A stretch of 64,000 bases of DNA, taken from contig JAGNDO010000008.1 of the NCBI GenBank assembly GCA_018003515.1, positions 1 to 64,000 on the forward strand. The letters run 5' to 3'. The notes under the pieces are model-generated. The model ran no database searches. It was not told the origin of the DNA and was given only the letters and a program-made list of their open reading frames with translations. A program made the translations under genes and the position numbers. The stretch's first letter is position 1. The number at the start of each line of letters is the position of its first letter. Origin of the DNA: Caldilineaceae bacterium (lineage in GTDB: Bacteria > Chloroflexota > Anaerolineae > Caldilineales > Caldilineaceae). Below, piece after piece: positions 15,983 through 24,509 of the stretch.

Positions 15983-16771
15983 ATGGGCACCATCATCACC
16001 ATCACATCGGGCAAGGGGGGCGTTGGCAAGACAACGACCACGGCCAACTTGTCCACGGCCTTGGCCATGCAGGGGATGCGGGTGGCCATGATCGATGCCG
16101 ATATCGGTCTGCGCAACCTGGACATCGTCACCGGGCTGGAAAGCCGGGTGGTCTACGACATCATCGACGTGGCCGAAGGGCGCTGCGATCTGCGCCAGGC
16201 CCTGGTGCGGGACCATCGGGTGGAGAATCTCTTTTTGCTTCCCGCCTCCCAGCGCCGGGAGAAGGATGATGTCTCTGCCGAGGCCATGCTCAACATTGCC
16301 TATACCCTGAAGCAGATGACGGACTTTGTGATCATCGACTGCCCCGCCGGCATCGAATATGGCTTCCGCAACGCCGTGATCCCCGCGGACCGGGTCTTTG
16401 TGGTCACCACGCCGGATGTCAGCGCCGTGCGGGACGCGGACAAGGTGATCTACCTGTTGGAGCGGGACTTCAAACAGCGCCCGGCCCTGATCTTGAACCG
16501 CTATAACCCGACCCTTGTGCGCCGCCGGGACATGATGAGCATCGACGATGTGCTGGACATTCTCAACATCGATCTGCTGGGCGTGGTGCCCGAAGACGAC
16601 GAGATCGTGGCCTCCACCAACCAACAGGCCCCCATCGTCCTGGACATGGCCAAGCCCACGGGCATCGCCTATCGCAACATCGCCCAACGGGTCATGGGCA
16701 ACAACGTGCCCCTCATGCGCTTCCGCGAGCCGGGGCTGTTTGCATTTCTACGCTGGATTTTTGGTGGGTAG
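15983..16771 (+). CDS. minD: Septum site-determining ATPase MinD
   Basis: This membrane-cycling ATPase positions MinC. The 262-residue product has deviant Walker A SGKGGVGKTTTTANL (8-22). The DADIGLRNLD segment is at 36-45, Walker B VIIDCPAG near 115, and a C-terminal amphipathic membrane-targeting helix (GLFAFLRWIFGG, about 251-262). No minE reading frame lies next to it: only 93 bases separate it from rodA, and these hold a repeat. The Shine-Dalgarno signal is weak. Confidence 0.95.
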   Translation: MGTIITITSGKGGVGKTTTTANLSTALAMQGMRVAMIDADIGLRNLDIVTGLESRVVYDIIDVAEGRCDLRQALVRDHRVENLFLLPASQRREKDDVSAEAMLNIAYTLKQMTDFVIIDCPAGIEYGFRNAVIPADRVFVVTTPDVSAVRDADKVIYLLERDFKQRPALILNRYNPTLVRRRDMMSIDDVLDILNIDLLGVVPEDDEIVASTNQQAPIVLDMAKPTGIAYRNIAQRVMGNNVPLMRFREPGLFAFLRWIFGG

Positions 16772-16852
16772 GGGATTGGGGATTAGGGATTGGGGATTGG
16801 GGATTGGGCGTTGTCCTCCACCCAATCCCCAATCCCCAATCCCCAATCCCCG
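16770..16852. repeat. GATTGGG-type inverted tandem repeat
   Basis: About five copies of GGGGATT on one side face about four AATCCCC copies on the other, giving a slipping hairpin between minD and rodA. Similar blocks lie at 27250-27362, 40709-40736 and around 60042-60205. Confidence 0.8.
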
Positions 16853-16864
16853 ACAAAGGAAACT

Positions 16865-17995
16865 ATGAACGATCGAAGTCTATGGCGATATTTCGACTGG
16901 TGGCTCTTCTTTTCGGTGCTGTTGTTGGGGCTGATTGGGATTGGCATGATCTATAGCGCCACCAGCAATACAGAGGAGTTGCAGGATTATTGGTTGCGCC
17001 AAAGCCGCTTTTTGGGCATTGGCGTGGTGATTTTGTTTGTGACGGCCTTGTTCGACTATCGATATCTGGAGATTTTCGCCCAGATCTTTTTTATTGGCTT
17101 CATCCTCTCTCTGGTGGCGGTCTATCTGTTTGGCGAAACCCAAGGTTCCGGCTCTCAGCGCTGGGTGGCCGTGGGCGGCATCCTGGTGCAGCCCACGGAA
17201 TTGGGCAAATTCTTGCTGATCGTCTTTATGGCCTGGTATTTTAGCCGCTACTATAGTGAATCCAAGAGCTTCCCGGCCCTGTTGGTCGGGCTGGCACTCT
17301 TGGCAACCCCCTTGGTCCTGGTCTATATCCAGCCGGATCTGGGCATGACCATCACCCTGGCCTTTCTGGGCGGGGTGATCATCCTGGTCAGTGGGATGCA
17401 GTTTAGCCATTTTGCGTTTCTGGGCGGCGGGGGACTGTTGGGCCTGGGTGGATTGTGGCTGGCCGCCCAAACGGGGCTGATGAAGACCAACATTCTGCAA
17501 GGCTATATGTTGGAGCGCATCCAGGTTTTCCTCAACCCAGATGCCAACGCGGACGCAGCTTTTAACGTGTACCAGGCGCTGATCAGCGTGGGATCCGGCG
17601 GGTGGTTGGGTCAGGGGTGGGGGCTGGGCAGCCAGAGCCAGCTCTTCTTCCTGCGGGTGCGCCACACAGACTTCATCTTTAGCGTCTTTGCCGAGGAGAT
17701 GGGGCTGGTGGGGTCGGCCATCCTGTTGCTGCTCTTCTTCATCGTCATCTGGCGTCTGCTGCGGGTGGTGGAGCGAGCCAGAGACGACTTTGGGCGGCTG
17801 CTCGCCGTGGGCGTGGCAGCCCTGATCTTCTTTCAGGTCTTTGTCAACGTGGGCATGAACATCCGCCTGCTCCCGGTCACGGGGATCACCCTGCCCTTTA
17901 TCAGTTATGGGGGCAGCAGTTTGGTCTCCCTATTGCTGGCGGTCGGGCTGGCAGAGAGTATCATTATGCGCCATCGCAAGATGGATTTCTCTTGA
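16865..17995 (+). CDS. rodA: SEDS peptidoglycan glycosyltransferase RodA
   Basis: This SEDS-family enzyme polymerises lipid II glycan strands together with PBP2. The 376-residue product has about ten transmembrane helices. Family segments include YIQPDLGMTI, which carries the catalytic-site Asp, the large extracellular loop ending in SGGWLGQGWGLGSQSQ, and TDFIFSVFAEEMGLVGS. The C-terminal segment G-I-T-L-P-F-I-S-Y-G-G-S-S is also present. The ATG at 16865 follows AAAGGA; the frame stays open upstream only through the tandem repeat. RodA is preferred over FtsW because of the mre/mrdA neighbours. Confidence 0.92.
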   Translation: MNDRSLWRYFDWWLFFSVLLLGLIGIGMIYSATSNTEELQDYWLRQSRFLGIGVVILFVTALFDYRYLEIFAQIFFIGFILSLVAVYLFGETQGSGSQRWVAVGGILVQPTELGKFLLIVFMAWYFSRYYSESKSFPALLVGLALLATPLVLVYIQPDLGMTITLAFLGGVIILVSGMQFSHFAFLGGGGLLGLGGLWLAAQTGLMKTNILQGYMLERIQVFLNPDANADAAFNVYQALISVGSGGWLGQGWGLGSQSQLFFLRVRHTDFIFSVFAEEMGLVGSAILLLLFFIVIWRLLRVVERARDDFGRLLAVGVAALIFFQVFVNVGMNIRLLPVTGITLPFISYGGSSLVSLLLAVGLAESIIMRHRKMDFS

Positions 17996-18014
17996 CCTTC
18001 TTTTGTGTCGGTTT

Positions 18015-18042
18015 TTGCGCTTTGAGCCGCCTGTTGTATAAT
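18015..18042 (+). promoter_or_regulatory. Promoter of the structured RNA candidate
   Basis: A perfect TATAAT (18037-18042) has a weak -35 (TTGCGC, 18015-18020) at 16 bases. The predicted start is near 18049. Confidence 0.55.
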
Positions 18043-18048
18043 GGTCGA

Positions 18049-18288
18049 CTTGCCGGGGTTTCCCGGTAGAGGGTAAGAGTGCAGAGAAACTGCAAACAAC
18101 TGAGTTTGGCTGGTGAGGGCTGTTTGCCCAAACCAAAGGCCAATCGGGTGAGTGAATTCACAAATGTAGGCCTGCAATTTCCATCTGGCCTTCACCCTAT
18201 CCACGAAGTGTGACGACCACCAGAACGCATTCGGCGTTCTGAGAGACCCTGGAACGGTCTACAGGTCATCACCCTTGGTGGTTTTTTT
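18049..18288 (+). ncRNA. Structured RNA candidate (leader RNA or small RNA), class unknown
   Basis: About 240 bases lie between a TATAAT promoter and an intrinsic terminator, with no credible reading frame. Successive helices can be drawn: CCGGG/CCCGG (18053-18066), TGCAG/CTGCA around AGAAA (about 18079-18093) and GTTTGG/CCAAAC (about 18103-18136). Further helices are AGGCC/GGCCT enclosing GTGAATTCAC, a perfect 8-bp CAGAACGC/GCGTTCTG with an ATTCG loop, and AGACC/GGTCT. GGGTGA and TTCACCC could form a long-range pair. The next gene starts about 120 bases beyond the terminator, so it may be a transcription-attenuating leader or an independent RNA. I could not match the core motifs of the c-di-AMP, TPP, cobalamin, SAM, Mg or T-box classes, nor of 6S, RNase P or tmRNA. 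Confidence 0.5.
18268..18288 (+). terminator. Intrinsic terminator of the RNA candidate
   Basis: ATCACC and GGTGGT pair around a 3-base loop and are followed by a run of seven or eight T. Confidence 0.7.
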
Positions 18289-18406
18289 ATGGAATAGGGT
18301 TGTAGATTTTTTCACAAATGGATGTCTGCTTACAGTCGCAATGTCGATGACATGGCTCTGGAAGAGCGACTGGGCAGACGCTCCACACTTAAATGAGGTG
18401 AAATTG

Positions 18407-19069
18407 ATGGCTAAATTGATACGAACACTCGTGGTCACCGGCATGTTGTTGATGCCCTTGACCCATCCTGAAGTGGCCCGGGGAGAAGGTGTCACAAGCG
18501 ACGCACCCCAGGAAGCCCCCCCTGTCCAGGTCGAGGTGGCCCCACCCGCCCCGGTCGATCCCCTGACCCTGGTCTGGCAAGGGCTAACCCCCGGCTACTA
18601 CCAGGCCTCTCCCCTGCCGGCCCAAGGGCTGGCCATGTATTACAATCCCAATGTCTTTGAAAGAGTTTTAGAGTTTCGGCGCAGCGCCGGCAATGTGACC
18701 GAGTGCCCGGAGTGCATCGGCTACGTGGCCCTGCTGCGCCGGGGGGATGTGGACCGGCGGGTCTGGTTGCGCCGAGAGGGCAAGCCCGCCGAAGGGCCGT
18801 TCTGGGTGATCGACGTGGCGGGCAAGAATCATGTGGGCCAATTGTTGGAGCGGGGCTGGGTGGTGGATGTGGACTATGCCACGGCCATGCGTTGGGGCAT
18901 GAACCGCCCTCTCTCCGTCACCGTCTTGGACACCCCCACGCCGGAAGAATTTGAGTCCAGCCTGAGCCTGCCCTTGAATTGGAACGCGGCCCCGGTCCCG
19001 GCGGAGAATTTCAACTGGCCATCGGCCAGTATGGATGCCTATTTCGGGGATGCGGAGACGCTGCACTGA
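18407..19069 (+). CDS. Secreted protein, possibly with a DPBB-like domain, unknown function
   Basis: The 220-residue product has a signal peptide (about 1-25) and a Pro/Val-rich stretch. A domain of about 150 residues follows, with a C-x-x-C pair (ECPECIG, about residue 101-107) and the segments FWVIDVAGKNH and RGWVVDVDYATAMRWGM. The latter arrangement weakly resembles secreted double-psi beta-barrel domains, in which a V-V-D-C/V-A segment is followed by a V-D/E-V-x-x-x-x-A segment; this is a suggestion only. GAGGTG 6 bases before the ATG at 18407 decides the start. It lies downstream of the structured RNA candidate and could be its target. Confidence 0.7.
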   Translation: MAKLIRTLVVTGMLLMPLTHPEVARGEGVTSDAPQEAPPVQVEVAPPAPVDPLTLVWQGLTPGYYQASPLPAQGLAMYYNPNVFERVLEFRRSAGNVTECPECIGYVALLRRGDVDRRVWLRREGKPAEGPFWVIDVAGKNHVGQLLERGWVVDVDYATAMRWGMNRPLSVTVLDTPTPEEFESSLSLPLNWNAAPVPAENFNWPSASMDAYFGDAETLH

Positions 19070-19113
19070 TGGGGGTAGTACAGCCCAGCGGAAATAGGTC
19101 CGGGAAAAAGATC

Positions 19114-19203
19114 GCTCTAGCCAGGTCCGTGACCTGGCGGGTCGACACGGGATGTCCGGGCAATCCATTCATCAACCCGCCGGTCACGGACCGGCTACGA
19201 GCG
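19114..19203. repeat. Family A palindromic repeat
   Basis: The arms 19114-19142 (GCTCTAGCCAGGTCCGTGAC...) and 19175-19203 are inverted copies of each other. It is the same family as the copy embedded in tilS at 8013-8093. Confidence 0.85.
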
Positions 19204-19289
19204 TAAGATTTCCCAGCGTTATTTGCGCCGACCTGTGGTAGTGTACATTTCGCCTGACAGCACGGGCGCATATCTTGAGAATGAAAGTC

Positions 19290-19338
19290 AAAACAGGCGT
19301 CCATGCGTGAAATTTTCACGCATGGACGCCTGTTTTTT
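19290..19338. terminator. Long perfect hairpin, bidirectional terminator
   Basis: Two 19-base arms (19294-19312 and 19314-19332) are perfect inverted copies around one base. They are extended by AAAA on the left and TTTTTT on the right to about 23 paired bases. It insulates the ATPase/RloB module from upstream genes. Confidence 0.8.
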
Positions 19339-19419
19339 GCTAAATTGTGAGTTGTTGGTTAATATACTGGGGAGATGTGAGAAAATATCACACAATGCGG
19401 ACTCAGGAGAGGGAAAATC

Positions 19420-20775
19420 ATGTTAATTCGATTCGGTGTTCAAAATTTTCGTTCGTTTGAAGGCGATGCCCTTTTCTCCATGATCCCCGGACGAGCGCAG
19501 CAGCACGCAGATCATATTTTGCGTCCTGCCCAGGTAGACTTTGAATTGCTGCCAATGGCCTTGCTCTATGGGGCCAATGCGTCCGGCAAGTCTAACCTGG
19601 TACGTGCCATGGCTTTTGCCCGCAATCTGATTGTCAATGGTACCCGTCCAAAGCAGACCCTGGATGTGCAACCTTTTCGCCTGTGTAAGAACCCTGATGC
19701 CGTGCCATCTCGCTTTGAGTTTGAGTTCATTGCTGCTGGCCAAGCCTATGCCTACGGTTTTGTCCTTGATCAACATCGCATCCAGGAGGAATGGCTGTAT
19801 CTGATCCAGCGAGAGAAGGAAGTGGAAGAGGTTATCTTTGAGCGGAAGACAGATAAAGAAGGGGTGATAAAAGCCACGTTTAGTGAAAAGCGGCTGGGAG
19901 ATGTTGAGGAGCAGTTTCTACAGTTTGTTGCCAGAGGCACTCGCCCTAATCAACTTCTGTTCTCTGAATTGATCGAGAACAATGTGGTTGCGTTGGATGG
20001 GGTGGATCGCTGGTTTCGACACGTTTTGACCATTGTTTTCCCTGATTCTCGCTTTGCCGGTGTCGAGATTGGCGTCCATGCAGATCATGAGTTTGCCCAA
20101 GCCCTAGCCCAGTTCTTACATGGCCTACACACGGGGATTGATGAGGTTCGCCTGAAAGATGTGGATATTGACTCTTTGGGTTTTCCCTCAAATCTATTGG
20201 CGGAATTGAAATTAGAGTTAGGTCAAGAACTCAAGGGCAATAATGGCGAGTCCGCAAGCGCTTATGTGGTGCTGGAAGCCCCGCAGAAACAGCGATACAT
20301 GTTCCGCCGGGTAGCAGATAATGGCATTGCCGGCTATTCTTTGGCTACTGTCAGACATGTCAGCGATCAGGAGATCGTTTTTGAACTCTCGGAAGAATCG
20401 GATGGCACGCAACGACTCTTGGATCTCTTTCCAGTGCTACATGCTTCAGAGAACAAGGTCTTTGTCATCGACGAGTTGGAACGCAGCCTGCATCCCAACT
20501 TGGTGCGTCAGTTCATTCAGGTTTTTCTGAACAGTGCGGGTGATAACCAACTCATCGTCACCACCCATGAATCGACTCTGCTGGACCTATCCCTGTTGCG
20601 TCGAGATGAGATCTGGTTTGTGGAGAAGTCACCAAAAGGAGCGTCGATCCTTTATTCTCTTGAGGAATTCAAGATTCGTCATGATCTTGACATCCGAAAA
20701 GGCTACCTGCAAGGACGGTTTGGCGCTATCCCTGTCTTCAATAGCGCACTCCTGTCGGAACTTCGGGAGGAATAA
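19420..20775 (+). CDS. AAA15-family ATPase, RloA/AbiLi-like
   Basis: The 451-residue ABC/SMC-like ATPase of the AAA15/AAA21 group starts MLIRFGVQNFRSFEG. It has Walker A GANASGKS (51-58), a signature-type segment around residue 315-340, Walker B VFVIDELERSLHP (about 347-359) and a switch His in IVTTHES (about 380). The C-terminus has DIRKGYLQGRFGAIP, typical of ATPases paired with RloB. Such ATPases act as sensors in abortive-infection systems (AbiL, and the related PARIS and OLD-type systems). AGGAGAGGG precedes the ATG. The stop overlaps the next start as TAATG, so the two products are co-translated. Confidence 0.88.
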   Translation: MLIRFGVQNFRSFEGDALFSMIPGRAQQHADHILRPAQVDFELLPMALLYGANASGKSNLVRAMAFARNLIVNGTRPKQTLDVQPFRLCKNPDAVPSRFEFEFIAAGQAYAYGFVLDQHRIQEEWLYLIQREKEVEEVIFERKTDKEGVIKATFSEKRLGDVEEQFLQFVARGTRPNQLLFSELIENNVVALDGVDRWFRHVLTIVFPDSRFAGVEIGVHADHEFAQALAQFLHGLHTGIDEVRLKDVDIDSLGFPSNLLAELKLELGQELKGNNGESASAYVVLEAPQKQRYMFRRVADNGIAGYSLATVRHVSDQEIVFELSEESDGTQRLLDLFPVLHASENKVFVIDELERSLHPNLVRQFIQVFLNSAGDNQLIVTTHESTLLDLSLLRRDEIWFVEKSPKGASILYSLEEFKIRHDLDIRKGYLQGRFGAIPVFNSALLSELREE

Positions 20776-21437
20776 TGCCCAGAAAACGTCCTCCGTTTAT
20801 CCGGTTGAGTGCGGTTCGAGATGCCCGGTTGATCATCATTGCCACGGAAGATACCAAAGCTGCCGTCGCCTATTTTGAGGGTCTTGTCTCCGCGCAGTAT
20901 TATCAGAATCCACAAGTGCATGTGGAGGTGCTTCAACGCCATACGACCGCTTCCGCGCCGGGTCACATTCTTCGGCAGTTGGACGAATGGCGGGAAACCT
21001 ACGATTTCGGTGTAGGCGATGAATTTTGGCTGGTCGTGGATGTGGATCGGTGGGGTGAGCAGAAACTCAGCCAGATCGCCCAAGATTGTATTCAGAAATC
21101 GATCAACCTGGCGGTGAGCAACCCGGCGATTGAACTCTGGTTCCTGTTGCATCGAACAGATTTGGATAGTTATACCCAGGTTCAACTGGACGAATTTCTG
21201 GCAAACGAGCGCATGAGCAACAATCGCACCCGCTTGGAGCAGGAAATTGTACGACTGGCAGGCAGTTACAATAAAAGCAACCTGAAGGTGATCGACTTTT
21301 TGCCCTATGTGAGCGACGCAATTCGCCGTGCTGAGTCTCTCGATCATACGCCCACCGATCGGTGGCCCCAAACGCTTGGCACCCATGTCTATCGGCTTGT
21401 GCGATCCGTCATCAGCGGGTCGCAACGAGTGCCGTAA
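20775..21437 (+). CDS. RloB-like, TOPRIM-related putative nuclease
   Basis: The 220-residue RloB-family protein shows the expected acidic residues: E25 in IIATEDTKAAVAYFEGL, D89 and D91 in WLVVDVDRWGE, and the family hallmark SNPAIELWFLLH (115-126). The E...DxD layout resembles TOPRIM nucleases, the proposed effector type in AbiL- and PARIS-like defence pairs. It is a second gene coupled to the AAA15 ATPase, preceded by GGGAGG. A defence function is inferred from the pairing, not shown by the sequence. Confidence 0.85.
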   Translation: MPRKRPPFIRLSAVRDARLIIIATEDTKAAVAYFEGLVSAQYYQNPQVHVEVLQRHTTASAPGHILRQLDEWRETYDFGVGDEFWLVVDVDRWGEQKLSQIAQDCIQKSINLAVSNPAIELWFLLHRTDLDSYTQVQLDEFLANERMSNNRTRLEQEIVRLAGSYNKSNLKVIDFLPYVSDAIRRAESLDHTPTDRWPQTLGTHVYRLVRSVISGSQRVP

Positions 21438-21466
21438 TGGGTCAATATCTGTGCGGCATTTGAACT

Positions 21467-21517
21467 GAATAGAAAAAGGGGGGCGGTCCATTTCGGACCG
21501 CTCCCCTTTTTCTATTC
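21467..21517. terminator. Bidirectional intrinsic terminator
   Basis: Arms of 23 bases with a single mismatch (21467-21489 and 21495-21517) surround a 5-base loop; A-rich and T-rich ends allow use from both sides. It separates the convergent rloB-like gene and nuoN. Confidence 0.9.
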
Positions 21518-21536
21518 GTGAAAATCCAGCTTGGAA

Positions 21537-23012
21537 TTACAACCCCAGCCCGGACAGCAGATTCGCCCACACGCTGGGATACAGCCCGATCACCACGACG
21601 GCGGCGGCGGCGATGCCCAGACCCCAGTTGAGGGACATGCGGCTGGCGGGGAGGGTGTCCGTTGCGTCGGCTTCGGGCTGGTCAAAGTACATGGTGACCG
21701 TCACACGCAGGTAGTAGTAGGCGCTGATGGCGCTGTTGACCATGGCGATGGCCACCAGCCACATCCAGCCGCCATCTACGGCGGCTTTGAAGGCGAAGAA
21801 CTTGCCGAAGAAGCCAGCCAGGGGGGGGATGCCACTGAGGCTTAACATAAAGATGGTCATCATCAGAGCCAGTGCGGGGGCCCGACCGCCGAGTCCGGCC
21901 AACTGGCGCTGGTCTACATCCCCGTCGCGCACTTTTTCCAGGGCAATCAGCACGGCAAAGGCCCCGATGTTCATGAAGGCATAGGTGAAGAGGTAGAAGA
22001 GGGCGGCGCTGGCCCCGGCCACGGTGCCGGGCACCAGCCCCACCAGGATGTATCCGGCGTGGGCGATGCTGGAATAGGCCAACATGCGCTTCATGGAGGT
22101 CTGGCGCAGGGCCGTGAGGTTGCCCAGAGTCATGGTGAGCACGGCCAGGACGGCCAGGGGCCAGGCCCAGGCTTCCTGTTGACTGGGCAGGGCCACAATC
22201 AGCACCCGAATAAAGGCGGCAAAGGCGGCCATCTTGGTGCCCGCGCTCATGAAGGCGGAGACCGGGGTGGGCGCGCCTTGGTAGACATCTGGCGTCCACA
22301 TATGGAAGGGGACCAGGCCGACCTTGAAGCCAAAGCCCACAAAGAGTAGGGCCATCCCCGGCAGAAGCAGGGTGGTGTCCCCGGCCCCAGAGGCCAGGGT
22401 TTTGGCGATGGCGGAGAGGTTGGTGCTGCCGCCTGCGCCGTAGAGCAGTGCCGCGCCATAGACAAAGAAGGCGCTGGCGAAAGCCCCTAGCAGGAAGTAT
22501 TTCATGCTGGCTTCCATGCTGCGGGGGCTTTCCCGGTTGATGCCCGTGAGGATGTAGAGGCCCAGAGAGAAGATTTCTAGGGCCAGGAAGATCACGATCA
22601 GATCCGTGGCGCTGCTCATGGCCATCATCCCGGCGGCGCAGAGGAGCAGGAGGGTGTAGAACTCGCCGATCTGGGTGGTGAACTGGGGCACGTAGCTGAC
22701 GCTGAGCAGAATGGTCAGGGCCGTGGCGGTCAGGATCACCAGGCGAGCGCCAAAGGCGAAGTTGTCTGAGATGGCCGCGGTCTGGAAGAGGGCGGCGCTG
22801 GGCTGCTGCCAGACCCAGACAGCGCTGACGATTGTGGCTGCCACCCCTGCCAATGCGAGCCAAGGAAGGGTACGGGCGATGGGATCATCGTGGCCGGCTT
22901 GATCGGTCGTGCCTCGAAAGAGATCCGTCATCATCACCACCAGGGCGGCGATGATCAGCAGGGTTTCGGGCAGGATGGCTTGTATGTTGATGCCAAGGAC
23001 TTGGGTATTCAT
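21537..23012 (-). CDS. nuoN: NADH-quinone oxidoreductase subunit N (complex I, copy 1)
   Basis: This antiporter-like proton-pumping subunit of the membrane arm has 491 residues and about 14 transmembrane helices. Proton-path residues are present: the Glu in VIFLALEIFSLGLYILTG and the Lys in GFGFKVGLVPFHMW. The segment TSMKRMLAYSSIAHAGYILVG is typical of NuoN. It is last in the minus-strand operon, 3 bases after nuoM. Confidence 0.95.
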   Translation of the reverse strand: MNTQVLGINIQAILPETLLIIAALVVMMTDLFRGTTDQAGHDDPIARTLPWLALAGVAATIVSAVWVWQQPSAALFQTAAISDNFAFGARLVILTATALTILLSVSYVPQFTTQIGEFYTLLLLCAAGMMAMSSATDLIVIFLALEIFSLGLYILTGINRESPRSMEASMKYFLLGAFASAFFVYGAALLYGAGGSTNLSAIAKTLASGAGDTTLLLPGMALLFVGFGFKVGLVPFHMWTPDVYQGAPTPVSAFMSAGTKMAAFAAFIRVLIVALPSQQEAWAWPLAVLAVLTMTLGNLTALRQTSMKRMLAYSSIAHAGYILVGLVPGTVAGASAALFYLFTYAFMNIGAFAVLIALEKVRDGDVDQRQLAGLGGRAPALALMMTIFMLSLSGIPPLAGFFGKFFAFKAAVDGGWMWLVAIAMVNSAISAYYYLRVTVTMYFDQPEADATDTLPASRMSLNWGLGIAAAAVVVIGLYPSVWANLLSGLGL

Positions 23013-23015
23013 AAC

Positions 23016-24500
23016 TTAGCGCTCCACATGCAAGACGATGGCCGGTGTATCACCCTGGACCAGGGCCTGCACCGAGGGGTTGATCTTGTCCAAGAAGAGA
23101 TTGGGGAAGAGGCCGATCATGAAGAAGAGGGCCACCAGGGGAACCAGCATGGCGATCTCGCTGCGGCTCAGGTCTTTCAGGGTGCCTTTGGCATTGGCCG
23201 GGTTGGTGATCTCGCCCTGGGCGATCTTGCGGAAGGCGGTAAGCAGATACCAAGCCGCCAGAATCACGCCGGTGGTGGCGACGATGGCGAAGACGGGAGA
23301 GGCTTCGTAGGTACCCAGCAGGATCATGAATTCGCCCACAAAGCCGTTGAGACCGGGCAGACCGGCGCTGCTCATGGCGACGACCAGGAAGAAGAAGCAG
23401 AAGACGGGGACGCTCTTCCACAGACCGCCAAAGTCAGACAGTAGCCGGGTGTGGCGGCGTTCGTACAACATGCCCACCATGAGGAATAAGGCTCCGGTGC
23501 TGATGCCGTGGTTGACCATCTGCAACACGGCCCCGCTGATCCCCTGCTGGTTGAGGGCGAAGATGCCCAGCACGATGAAGCCCATGTGAGCCACGGAACT
23601 GTAGGCGACCAGGGATTTGACATCCTTCTGCACCAAGGCCACCAGCGCGCCGTAGATGATACCGATGATGGCCAACGTGGACATGAGCGGCACAAATTGC
23701 TGGGTGGCGTCCGGGAAGATGGGCAAGGAGAAGCGGATGAAGCCATAGGTGCCCATCTTCAACAGCACACCGGCCAGGATGATGGAGCCAGCCGTGGGGG
23801 CCTGGACATGGGCGTCCGGCAGCCAGGTGTGGAAGGGGAAGAGGGGCACTTTGATGGCAAAGGCCAGGGTGAAGGCCAAGAAGCACCACAACTGTACGTT
23901 GGCGGGCAGGCTGGCCTGCTGCAACTCCAGCACGTTCAGGCTACCCGTGACAAAGTAGAGGGTGAGGATCGCCACTAGCATCAGCGCGGAACCGGCCAGG
24001 GTGTAGAGGAAGAACTTCATGGCCGCGTAGATGCGGTTCTTGCCCCCCCAGCGCCCGATCAGGAAGTACATGGGGATCAGGCTGAACTCGAAGAAGACGT
24101 AGAAGAGCAGCAGGTCCAGGGCCAGAAAGACGCCGATCACCGCGCTCTCCAAGACCAGCATCAGGGCCAGATAGACGCTGACCTTGTCGTTGACATGCTG
24201 GTTGCTAAAGGCGATGGCGATGGGCATGAGCAGGGTGGTGAGCAACACCAGCCACAGGCTGATCCCGTCCACGCCCAGGAAATATTGGGCCCCGAACTCC
24301 GGGATCCAGTCGGCCTGTTCGACAAACTGCATGCCCGCCTGGGTGTTGTCCCACTGCCACAGGAGCAGGAGGCTGACCAGAAAGGTCACCACGGACGCGG
24401 CCAGGGCAATCTGTTTTTTCGTCCCGTCCCCACCGATCAGCAACACGAGAAGCGCGCCGACCAGGGGCAGGAATGTGATAATGGATAGTAAATGACTCAT
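23016..24500 (-). CDS. nuoM: NADH-quinone oxidoreductase subunit M (copy 1)
   Basis: The antiporter-like subunit has 494 residues and about 14 transmembrane helices. Key segments are LLLFYVFFEFSLIPMYFLIG, with the conserved Glu, and AFAIKVPLFPFHTWLPDAHV, with the conserved Lys. The later segment AYSSVAHMGFIVLG is also present. It is followed after 3 bases by nuoN. Upstream a small unknown gene and about 500 bases of repeats separate it from nuoL. Confidence 0.95.
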   Translation of the reverse strand: MSHLLSIITFLPLVGALLVLLIGGDGTKKQIALAASVVTFLVSLLLLWQWDNTQAGMQFVEQADWIPEFGAQYFLGVDGISLWLVLLTTLLMPIAIAFSNQHVNDKVSVYLALMLVLESAVIGVFLALDLLLFYVFFEFSLIPMYFLIGRWGGKNRIYAAMKFFLYTLAGSALMLVAILTLYFVTGSLNVLELQQASLPANVQLWCFLAFTLAFAIKVPLFPFHTWLPDAHVQAPTAGSIILAGVLLKMGTYGFIRFSLPIFPDATQQFVPLMSTLAIIGIIYGALVALVQKDVKSLVAYSSVAHMGFIVLGIFALNQQGISGAVLQMVNHGISTGALFLMVGMLYERRHTRLLSDFGGLWKSVPVFCFFFLVVAMSSAGLPGLNGFVGEFMILLGTYEASPVFAIVATTGVILAAWYLLTAFRKIAQGEITNPANAKGTLKDLSRSEIAMLVPLVALFFMIGLFPNLFLDKINPSVQALVQGDTPAIVLHVER

Positions 24501-24509
24501 GTTTGTTTG

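Noticed and set aside
18049-18288. c-di-AMP, M-box, TPP, cobalamin, SAM or T-box riboswitch; 6S RNA
   Set aside because: Isolated look-alikes exist (GGGTAA followed by a hairpin; GCCAATCGGGT; CTGAGAGACCC), but the conserved cores, such as the GACAGCUAAC segment of c-di-AMP or paired ends of 6S RNA, are missing. Kept as an unassigned RNA.
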